Positions 35,618-42,466 of a stretch of 64,000 nt of DNA are shown here, piece by piece. The notes beneath the pieces were generated by a model. The model did no database searches, had not been told where the DNA came from, and saw only the letters and a program-made list of their open reading frames with translations. Source of the stretch: Shimia_B sp038527375 (GTDB lineage Bacteria > Pseudomonadota > Alphaproteobacteria > Rhodobacterales > Rhodobacteraceae); the NCBI GenBank assembly GCA_038527375.1, contig JBCBFU010000004.1:1-64000 (forward strand), written 5' to 3'. The position numbers were made by a program, and so were the translations under genes. Positions within the stretch are counted from its first letter, which is position 1; every line of letters begins with the position of its first letter.

Positions 35618-36928
35618 TCACACCCGGCCCTTCCACGGCACAAGCCATGTCTCGAGCTTTCGGATACCCACGTCGATCAGGAACCCGATCACGCCGATCA
35701 CGATGATGCCGACGATGATGATGTCGGTCAGCTGGAATTTGGAGGCGACCATGATCATCATCCCAATCCCACGCTCTGCCGCCACCAGTTCCGCGGCAAC
35801 AACCGTGCCCCAGCACACGCCCATCGCCACGCGGGCGCCCGTGAAGATTTCGGGTAGCGAATTCGGGATGATCACCTTGCGCAGGATTTGCCATTTCGAG
35901 GCACCCAGCGAATAGGCTGCGTGCACCTTGGTGATGGCCACCCCGGACACACCTGCCCGGGCCGAGATGATCATGATCCAGAGCGCCGCGAGGAACAGCA
36001 GGATCACCTTGGACATCTCGCCGATGCCAAACCAGATGATCATCAAAGGGATCAAGGCCAAGGGCGGCACGGGCCGCATGAACTCGACAATCGGGTCAAA
36101 CCAGCCGCGCGACCAGTTTGTCAGACCCATCGCATAGCCGATGGGAATTCCCAAAAGCGACCCGAACAAGAAGCCCAACAGGACCCGCTGCAGGGAAATC
36201 CCGGTATGCTCCAGAAGGGTGAAGTTCTGATAACCCTCGTCCAACAACCGGAAGAACCGCTGCCAAACAACCTCTGGTGCGGGCAGGTACAGCCGCGCCA
36301 TGCGGAACCCGGTATCAGGCTCGAATGTGGGGGTGCCTTTGTCGGTCAGACCGACTTGGCCACCCTCCATCGCAAAGGTCTGGCCGGGCTCGACCGGTTG
36401 ACCATTGATCGCCGTGACGACCGACCCGTCACGCTTGGACACCTCATCGTTGCGGAAGACATCGATCACCTTGAACCCGTAGCGCGCCACGGTGGTACTG
36501 TCATTCTTGGCGGGCCCGTCGCCTTCTTCGACGACAATCGCCTCCGGAATGCGTCCGGGGTTGCCTTCTGCATCGACGGTTTGCTGGATGTCCTCGCGGT
36601 ATACCCGCACGGCAACTATGGCGTCATCGGTCGTGCCATCCGGCAGCGTGACCGTGTAGGTGAACTCCACATCCCCATCAAAGGGCCCCGGCAATTTGGG
36701 CAGAGGGATGGTCGAGTTCGTGAAGGCCACCCACAGCCAGAACACCGTGATGACCGACAAGACCGAGGCGAGCCGGTTGGCGACCACGGCGCTTTCGTCG
36801 CCAAAGGTCACAGTCTTGAGCTTGTTGAACCCCTTGCGTTCGAACAACCCCGACAGCAGCCGCGAAAACACGAGGTAGCTGCCAAAGAACGCCACCAGAT
36901 AAAGAACGAGAATAAGCAAGCCGGTCAT
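35618..36928 (-). CDS. tauC: Taurine ABC transporter permease with long insertion (436 aa)
   Basis: The C-terminal ~220 residues are a standard TauC/SsuC permease core: LPAPEVVW, SLQRVLLGFLFGSLLGIPIG and the EAA loop AYSLGASKWQILRKVIIPNSLP that contacts TauB. Before it are an extra N-terminal helix (about 3-25), a second helix (about 53-70) and a hydrophilic stretch of about 140 residues (70-212). The positive-inside pattern places this stretch in the periplasm. Ordinary TauC proteins are about 280 residues. The start codon overlaps the tauB stop (ATGA). It imports taurine with TauA and TauB. Confidence 0.9.
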   Translation of the reverse strand: MTGLLILVLYLVAFFGSYLVFSRLLSGLFERKGFNKLKTVTFGDESAVVANRLASVLSVITVFWLWVAFTNSTIPLPKLPGPFDGDVEFTYTVTLPDGTTDDAIVAVRVYREDIQQTVDAEGNPGRIPEAIVVEEGDGPAKNDSTTVARYGFKVIDVFRNDEVSKRDGSVVTAINGQPVEPGQTFAMEGGQVGLTDKGTPTFEPDTGFRMARLYLPAPEVVWQRFFRLLDEGYQNFTLLEHTGISLQRVLLGFLFGSLLGIPIGYAMGLTNWSRGWFDPIVEFMRPVPPLALIPLMIIWFGIGEMSKVILLFLAALWIMIISARAGVSGVAITKVHAAYSLGASKWQILRKVIIPNSLPEIFTGARVAMGVCWGTVVAAELVAAERGIGMMIMVASKFQLTDIIIVGIIVIGVIGFLIDVGIRKLETWLVPWKGRV

Positions 36929-37731
36929 GCGTTCTCCTCCGTCCGGCCCATGATTTCTTCTTCCATGTTCCAGATCATCTCCAGGATCTCCTCCCGGGTA
37001 TTGTTGTAATCGGCGTGCTTCTTGACCTCGCGCAGGTCATTGCCCACGCCCAGATCCGCGAATGGCAGCCTGTATTCCTTGTGAACGCGACCCGGGCGCG
37101 GTGCCATGACCAGCAGCCGCTCGCCCAAAAGAAGCGCCTCCTCCACCGAGTGCGTGATCAAGATGATGGTCTTGCCCGTGTCCTTCCAAAGGTCGAGCAC
37201 GAGCGACTGCATCTTCTCCCGCGTCAGCGCGTCGAGCGCGCCAAGCGGTTCGTCCATCAGGATCACGTCGGGTTCGTTCGCCAGACAGCGGGCCAGTGCC
37301 ACACGCTGCTGCATCCCGCCCGACAACTCGTAGACCGCCTTTTCCTTGAAATCCTGCAGGCCGACGACCTCCAGCAGGTGGTCGACCGTCTGCGCGCTCT
37401 CCTTGCGGCTCATCCCCTTCATGTCGGGGCCAAAGGACACGTTGTCCCGCACGCTCATCCATTCAAACAGCGCGCCCTGCTGAAAGACCATCCCGCGCTC
37501 CGGGCTCGGTCCCACGACCTTGTCGCCGTTCAGAGTAATCTCGCCTTCGGTCGGCGCCAGAAAGCCCGCCACGATGTTCAAAAGCGTCGTCTTCCCGCAG
37601 CCCGATGGCCCCAGCACCGACATCAGCTCACCGGATTTGATGTCGAGCGACACGTTCTTGAGCGCTTGGACATGCCCACCGTTGGGCAGATCGAAACGCA
37701 TGGAAATATCATTGATCAAAAGACCTGACAC
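36925..37731 (-). CDS. tauB: Taurine ABC transporter ATPase (268 aa)
   Basis: An ABC ATPase of the nitrate/sulfonate/taurine class: Walker A GPSGCGKTTLL, Q-loop MVFQQGALFEWMSV, signature LSGGMQQRVALARCLA, Walker B VILMDEPLGALDALT and switch histidine ITHSVEEA. I place the start at the GTG at 37731, preceded by a G-rich site, because the domain begins a few residues later. An upstream start at 37761 would add ten residues. It overlaps tauC by four bases and is separated from tauA by a repeat with strong hairpins. Confidence 0.92.
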   Translation of the reverse strand: MSGLLINDISMRFDLPNGGHVQALKNVSLDIKSGELMSVLGPSGCGKTTLLNIVAGFLAPTEGEITLNGDKVVGPSPERGMVFQQGALFEWMSVRDNVSFGPDMKGMSRKESAQTVDHLLEVVGLQDFKEKAVYELSGGMQQRVALARCLANEPDVILMDEPLGALDALTREKMQSLVLDLWKDTGKTIILITHSVEEALLLGERLLVMAPRPGRVHKEYRLPFADLGVGNDLREVKKHADYNNTREEILEMIWNMEEEIMGRTEENA

Positions 37732-37843
37732 GGTCGAACCCCCTTTGGGCGGCAGGCGCATGTCGCGCGGCCTTTACCCCTGATCCCTGCTAGCTCACCC
37801 CGCCGAGCTTTTCCTTTTGCCGGAAATACCTTGGGGGGGACGA

Positions 37844-37894
37844 GGGGGGCAAAGCCCCCCAGATCCGGGGGCGCGTCGTCAGGCGCGCCCCCGG
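37844..37894 (-). repeat. Two GC-rich hairpins between tauA and tauB
   Basis: GGGGGGC-AAA-GCCCCCC spans 37844-37860, and CCGGGGGCGCG (37865-37875) pairs with CGCGCCCCCGG (37884-37894) over an 8-base loop. On the tauABC transcript they come right after the binding-protein gene. They look like the G/C-rich intergenic elements seen after genes in Rhodobacterales and may lower tauBC relative to tauA by partial termination or by protecting the tauA message. Confidence 0.7.
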
Positions 37895-37917
37895 CCATTT
37901 TGATATCGCCGCAGCGA

Positions 37918-38910
37918 TTACATGGAGTTCGCGTCAGCCAGCGGGCCGGTGTTCACGTTGTCCTCGTAAGAGGCTTTGGCCGCATCGATGGAGCCTGCTG
38001 CAACGAAGACGTCCGCCACACCCTTCATGAACTCCTGTGCGCCGCCACCCAGCCACTTGGCCGACAGCTGATCCTCGGTCGTGGGGAAGACGAAGGTCGA
38101 CAGCGAACCGGCTGCGTCTTCTTCGCTCATACCCGCATCCTTGGCGATCGCGGCAAGCATGTCCGCAGGGTTGCCGTCTGCCCACATGGCGTTGGCGTCC
38201 GCAGTCACTTCAAGGAACTTCGCAACCATTTCGGGGTTCTCAGCGACGAACGCCGAAGGTGCCGAGGTCACGTCGAACACGAGGATGCCCAGCTCTTCTT
38301 TCTCTGCGCCGGTCAGCAGAACGTTGCCGCTCTCTTTCATGCGGCGCAGCGCGCCACCCCAACCGCAGGCCATGTCAACCGAACCCTGTGCGAGGGCGGC
38401 TTGACCTTCGGCAGGAGCCATATCGACAACCGTCAGGCTGTCGAGCGCCACACCGAAGTGGTCCATCTGCTTGAGGAAGCCGTAATGCGCGGCGGTGCCC
38501 AGCGGAACAGCGACGGTCTTGCCGGACAGTTCGCCCGCGCTCTCGGCGTCGATTTCGAGGCCCGAGGATACAACGCAGTTGTCGTTATCCGAATAGGACA
38601 CAGCCACGTCGATGATTTGCAGGTCCTGACCAGCAGAGGTCGCGACCACGAAGGGCGGCACGCCTTGGCTGACCGAAATTTGCACGTCGCCGGACGCCAT
38701 CGCCGCCGACATCGCCGTACCAGTGTCGAAGCTCACCCAGTTGACCTTGACGCCCAGCGCCTCGTCATAGGTGCCTGCGACTTTCGCGGCCTGGAACGGC
38801 ATCGGCCATTCGAGGAAGTAACCCACGGTGATTTCACCATGGCCATCGGCCATTGCCTGACCGGCCAGCAATGCGGCAGCAGAGGCCGCGCCCAAAATGA
38901 TACGTTTCAT
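37918..38910 (-). CDS. tauA: Taurine-binding periplasmic protein (330 aa)
   Basis: A sulfonate-class substrate-binding protein with a clear signal peptide (MKRIILGAASAAALLAGQAMA, residues 1-21, cleaved before DGHGEI). The mature part has the usual two-lobed pattern (VNWVSFDTGTAMSAAMASGDVQIS, GKTVAVPLGTAAHYG). The start at 38910 follows GGGAGAG. It is the first gene of tauABC and is divergent from tpa, so uptake and the first catabolic step share one control region. Confidence 0.92.
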   Translation of the reverse strand: MKRIILGAASAAALLAGQAMADGHGEITVGYFLEWPMPFQAAKVAGTYDEALGVKVNWVSFDTGTAMSAAMASGDVQISVSQGVPPFVVATSAGQDLQIIDVAVSYSDNDNCVVSSGLEIDAESAGELSGKTVAVPLGTAAHYGFLKQMDHFGVALDSLTVVDMAPAEGQAALAQGSVDMACGWGGALRRMKESGNVLLTGAEKEELGILVFDVTSAPSAFVAENPEMVAKFLEVTADANAMWADGNPADMLAAIAKDAGMSEEDAAGSLSTFVFPTTEDQLSAKWLGGGAQEFMKGVADVFVAAGSIDAAKASYEDNVNTGPLADANSM

Positions 38911-38972
38911 GTATTCTCTCCCTTGCTGAACCAAACGCTGCACAACAAAGCAGCGCCAATTCCGACAGGCAG

Positions 38973-38986
38973 CCAAACATGTTTGG
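38973..38986. promoter_or_regulatory. Perfect palindrome upstream of tauA
   Basis: CCAAACATGTTTGG is a perfect 14-bp palindrome 62 bp before the tauA start. Its TTTGG/CCAAA arms resemble the TTGG cores of the putative TauR repeats. It may be the tauABC operator. Confidence 0.45.
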
Positions 38987-39024
38987 GGGAGATGTCAAAG
39001 CCTTATTCACGTGCGCTCCGCAAA

Positions 39025-39043
39025 GCGCCCAAGCTTTGGGCGC
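39025..39043. terminator. Hairpin in the tauA/tpa divergent spacer
   Basis: GCGCCCAA (39025-39032) and TTGGGCGC (39036-39043) form an 8-bp stem with a 3-base loop, followed by GCTTTT on the plus strand and TTT on the minus strand. It lies between the palindrome near tauA and the repeats near tpa and may insulate the two promoters. Confidence 0.45.
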
Positions 39044-39105
39044 GCTTTTGATGCTTCCTGCGCAATAACATGCACATGCCGACTGATTGGCGCGGGCATG
39101 TGGCA

Positions 39106-39139
39106 ACTGGATATACATTAGGCTTGAAACTGGCCCTAT
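39106..39139 (+). promoter_or_regulatory. Putative TauR direct repeats before tpa
   Basis: CTGG cores at 39107-39110 and 39130-39133 are exactly 23 bp apart, and the second continues as TGGCCCTAT. The same spacing and the same TGGCCCTAT end occur before xsc. MocR-type regulators such as TauR bind direct repeats, so this is the likely site for taurine-dependent activation of tpa. Confidence 0.6.
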
Positions 39140-39202
39140 AGGACGGGTCCCAATTCCGGCTTATGCTCTGCCATCTTGCTCTTGCCTGCGGAGGATTCTG
39201 CA

Positions 39203-40597
39203 ATGATGGACGGCCAATTCAACCCGAACGATCTCAGCCAAGTCGTGGAAAACGACAAGGCGCATGTCTGGCATCACCTGATTCAGCACAAGCCGTTTGA
39301 AACCAAGGACCCCAACATCATCGTCGAGGGCAAAGGCCTGCGCGTCTGGAACCAAGCGGGCAAGGAACACATCGACTCGGTCTCGGGCGGTGTGTGGACC
39401 GTGAACGTCGGCTATGGACGCGAGCGCATCGCGAACGCCGTGCGTGATCAACTGGTCAAGATGAACTTCTTTGCGGGTGCTGCAGGCTCGATCCCCGCGG
39501 CGACCTTCGCGGCCAAGCTGATCGACAAGATGCCGGGCATGAGCCGGGTCTATTTCTCGAACTCCGGCTCGGAAGCCAACGAGAAGGCTTACAAGATGAT
39601 CCGCCAGATCGCGCACAAGCGCTATGGCGGCAAGAAGCACAAGATCCTCTACCGCGAGCGGGATTACCACGGCACCACCATCGCCGCGATGGCGTCAGGC
39701 GGCCACCACCAGCGCAACGCGCAATACGGCCCCTTCCCCGACGGTTTTGTAGCGGTTCCGCACTGTCTTGAGTATCGCGCGCATGAACAAGGTCTGGAGG
39801 CCGGTGAGGGCTATGGCGTGAAAGCCGCCGAAGCCATCGAAGAGGTTATCCTGCGCGAAGGCCCCGAGACCGTGGGCGGCCTGATCCTCGAACCTATCAC
39901 CGCAGGCGGAGGCGTCATCACGCCCCCCGAAGGCTATTGGGAGAAGGTGCAGGAAATCTGCAAGAAGTACGACGTCTTGCTTGTCATCGACGAGGTCGTT
40001 TGCGGGATCGGTCGCACGGGCACATGGTTTGGGTACCAGAACTACGGCGTGCAGCCCGACATCGTGACGATGGCAAAGGGCGTTGCATCGGGTTACGCGG
40101 CGATCTCTTGCACGGTCACAACCGAAGCGGTATTCGAGATGTTCAAGGACGATGCCAGCGATCCTCTGAACTACTTCCGCGATATCTCGACCTTCGGTGG
40201 CTGCACCGCGGGTCCGGCAGCGGCGATCGAAAACATGTCTATCATCGAGGAAGAGGACCTTCTCCAGAACACGCTGGATATGGGCGCCTATTTCATGGAT
40301 CAACTCAACGCCCTGTCCGAGCGCCACGCGGTGATCGGTCAGGTGCGGGGCAAAGGCCTCTTTAACGGGCTGGAACTGGTTGCCGACCGTGAAACGCGCG
40401 AACCCGCAGCCGAGGCACATGTGCAGGCCGTTGTGGGTGACTGCATGGCCCAAGGCCTGATCATCGGGGCGACAAACCGGTCCTTCAAAGGCTACAACAA
40501 CACGCTGTGTTTCTCGCCCGCGTTGATCGCGACGAAAGACGATCTCGACGCGATTGTTGACGGCGTTGATCAGGCCCTGACCCGGGTGTTTGGCTGA
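39203..40597 (+). CDS. tpa: Taurine-pyruvate aminotransferase (464 aa)
   Basis: A class III PLP aminotransferase that moves the amino group of taurine to pyruvate, giving sulfoacetaldehyde and alanine. It shows VYFSNSGSEANEKAYKMIRQ, LYRERDYHGTTIAAM, the PLP aspartate in LLVIDEVVCGIGRTG and the lysine in VTMAKGVASGYA. Length fits Tpa. The ATG at 39203 has GGAGG eight bases upstream; a TTG at 39176 is in frame but weaker. It is divergent from tauA and followed by tauR, with hairpins between. Confidence 0.93.
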   Translation: MMDGQFNPNDLSQVVENDKAHVWHHLIQHKPFETKDPNIIVEGKGLRVWNQAGKEHIDSVSGGVWTVNVGYGRERIANAVRDQLVKMNFFAGAAGSIPAATFAAKLIDKMPGMSRVYFSNSGSEANEKAYKMIRQIAHKRYGGKKHKILYRERDYHGTTIAAMASGGHHQRNAQYGPFPDGFVAVPHCLEYRAHEQGLEAGEGYGVKAAEAIEEVILREGPETVGGLILEPITAGGGVITPPEGYWEKVQEICKKYDVLLVIDEVVCGIGRTGTWFGYQNYGVQPDIVTMAKGVASGYAAISCTVTTEAVFEMFKDDASDPLNYFRDISTFGGCTAGPAAAIENMSIIEEEDLLQNTLDMGAYFMDQLNALSERHAVIGQVRGKGLFNGLELVADRETREPAAEAHVQAVVGDCMAQGLIIGATNRSFKGYNNTLCFSPALIATKDDLDAIVDGVDQALTRVFG

Positions 40598-40628
40598 TCC
40601 AATCGCGCGAGCCAAACTTGGCTAGCGC

Positions 40629-40651
40629 GGGGGGCGGACGCTCCGCCCCCC
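40629..40651 (+). terminator. Strong hairpin after tpa
   Basis: GGGGGGCGGA (40629-40638) pairs with TCCGCCCCCC (40642-40651) over a CGC loop. It begins 31 bases past the tpa stop. No T-run follows, so it may be a transcript end stabiliser or a weak terminator. Confidence 0.6.
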
Positions 40652-40680
40652 TAGACCCGTGGGACCCAGCGGCCGTCATT

Positions 40681-40709
40681 CCCCGAGCTTTTCGGGGCAA
40701 TCGAAAAGC
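40681..40709 (+). promoter_or_regulatory. Overlapping alternative hairpins before tauR
   Basis: GCTTTTCG (40687-40694) can pair with CGAAAAGC (40702-40709). Alternatively, CCCCGA (40681-40686) can pair with TCGGGG (40692-40697). The two structures share bases 40687-40697 and exclude each other. A minus-strand CTGGACTT (40751-40758) nearer tauR may be an autoregulation site. Confidence 0.35.
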
Positions 40710-40780
40710 CAGCGGGTGCGCTTGTATGTCAGACATATCTCCGGCACGATAAGTCCAGTTCAAACCCGGAATACATCCAG

Positions 40781-42226
40781 ATGGCGATCCCTGCTGAGAC
40801 GTTCTTCCTTGACCCCGATGCAGAAGGCACCCTGCAAAGCCAGATTCAGCAGCTGATCGCGGAAGGCATCTTGTCGGGCAGATTTCGGCGCGGCGAACGT
40901 CTGCCGTCCTCGCGCAAACTGGCGCAGCAACTGGGGGTTAGCCGGATCACCGTGACCTTGGCCTATACCGAGCTGTTGGCCGACGACTACATCACAGCCC
41001 GCGGGCGATCGGGGTACTTCGTGTCCGAGGGCGCCCCCCAAACGCCCAGCTTTCCGAGCACACCCAAGGAAGACACCGTCGATTGGGGCCGCGCGCTTGC
41101 CCAGCGGTTCAGCCAGCGCCGCGCGCTAGAAAAACCTTCGGACTGGCGGCGCTACAAATACCCGTTCACCTACGGGCAAGCCGATCCGACCCTGTTTGAC
41201 AGCGCCAATTGGCGGCTCTGCGCGCTTCAGGCCCTTGGTCAGCGCGACTTTGATGCGCTGACCACGGATTATCACGATCAGGATGATCCGCAGTTGGTCG
41301 AATTCATCGCGCGCCATACCCTACCCCGGCGCGGCATCCGGGCCGAGGCGTCTGAAATCCTCGTGACACTCGGGGCGCAAAACGCACTGTGGCTCGCGGC
41401 GCAAGTGCTGCTCAACCAAAGGCGCACTGCCGCAATCGAGGATCCCTGTTACCCGTCTCTGCGGGATATTCTGACACAGTCGCGCTGCCATCTCGCCGCC
41501 GTTCCCGTCGATGCCGATGGCCTTCCGGCCGAAGCGATCCCGCCCGGGACAGACGTTGTGTTCACGACGCCGTCCCATCAATGCCCGACGACCGCGACCA
41601 TGCCCATCACGCGGCGACGTGCGCTTTTGGACCGGGCCGCGCGCGAAGACTTCCTCGTCGTCGAAGATGACTATGAATTCGAGATGTCGTTTCTGGGAAA
41701 CCCCTCTCCCGCGCTCAAGAGCATGGACCGTGAGGGGCGGGTGATCTACGTCGGCTCCTTCTCCAAAAGCCTCTTTCCGGGGCTGCGGCTGGGATACCTC
41801 GTCGGATCGGCCGCCTTTATCGACGAAGCACGCGCATTGCGGGCGACGGTGCTGCGGCACCCACCGGGCCATATCCAAAGGACGGCAGCCTATTTCCTGT
41901 CGCTGGGGCACTACGATGCACTGATCCGGCGCATGGGGCGCACCTTCAAGGAACGGCGCGAGGTGATGGAGGCCGCCCTGGATGCTCATGGGCTGACCAT
42001 TGCAGGCCGCGGTGCCTTTGGCGGGTCGTCGTTCTGGATGCAACTGCCCGAAGGCCAAAGTGCGACCGCCTTGGCCGCCCGCCTGCGCAACGACAGCGTA
42101 CTGATCGAACCGGGCGGACCGTTTTTCGCCCGGGAAGGCTCTGACCGGCATTACAGGCTGGCCTATTCGTCCTTGCCCGCAGACCGGATCGAGGCCGGCG
42201 TGGCGCGCATTGCTGCGGCGCTCTGA
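40781..42226 (+). CDS. tauR: MocR-family regulator TauR (481 aa)
   Basis: A GntR/MocR chimera. Residues about 10-75 are a GntR winged helix (LQSQIQQLIAEGILSGRFRRGERLPSSRKLAQQLGVSRITV), and residues about 115-480 are an aminotransferase-like fold whose PLP lysine is in VGSFSKSLFPGLRLGY. TauR of Rhodobacter capsulatus activates tpa with taurine as effector; its place between tpa and xsc here fits that role. It begins 183 bases after tpa and may have its own promoter. Confidence 0.92.
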   Translation: MAIPAETFFLDPDAEGTLQSQIQQLIAEGILSGRFRRGERLPSSRKLAQQLGVSRITVTLAYTELLADDYITARGRSGYFVSEGAPQTPSFPSTPKEDTVDWGRALAQRFSQRRALEKPSDWRRYKYPFTYGQADPTLFDSANWRLCALQALGQRDFDALTTDYHDQDDPQLVEFIARHTLPRRGIRAEASEILVTLGAQNALWLAAQVLLNQRRTAAIEDPCYPSLRDILTQSRCHLAAVPVDADGLPAEAIPPGTDVVFTTPSHQCPTTATMPITRRRALLDRAAREDFLVVEDDYEFEMSFLGNPSPALKSMDREGRVIYVGSFSKSLFPGLRLGYLVGSAAFIDEARALRATVLRHPPGHIQRTAAYFLSLGHYDALIRRMGRTFKERREVMEAALDAHGLTIAGRGAFGGSSFWMQLPEGQSATALAARLRNDSVLIEPGGPFFAREGSDRHYRLAYSSLPADRIEAGVARIAAAL

Positions 42227-42277
42227 CGCGAGAAAATCCACCCGCAAATGACTCGCCGCACAAAACAGATGCGTGTA

Positions 42278-42302
42278 TTATTCAGACGAAACGTCTCAAT
42301 AA
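42278..42302. promoter_or_regulatory. AT-rich dyad before xsc
   Basis: The arms TTATT-C-AGACG (42278-42288) and CGTCT-C-AATAA (42292-42302) are symmetric around AAA, with a single C/C mismatch in each half. The element begins 51 bases after the tauR stop. No T-run follows, so an operator or processing hairpin fits better than a terminator. Confidence 0.5.
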
Positions 42303-42342
42303 TTACCACAACTGTTCACTGCAGCGGTCCAGATGGGCCAAA

Positions 42343-42375
42343 TTGGACTTACTTGGATGCAAATCTTGGCCCTAT
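42343..42375 (+). promoter_or_regulatory. Putative TauR direct repeats before xsc
   Basis: TTGG cores occur at 42343-42346, 42353-42356 and 42366-42369. The first and last are 23 bp apart and the last continues TTGGCCCTAT, matching the tpa site in both spacing and sequence. They lie about 92-124 bp before the xsc start. Confidence 0.6.
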
Positions 42376-42466
42376 CGCTACCCCGGCCGGGCACCTATGG
42401 TTGCCCAAAGCTGCAATCCGGCGCCCCGCGCGCCACCAAAACCCGTTTCTGCTGGAGATCACGCCC

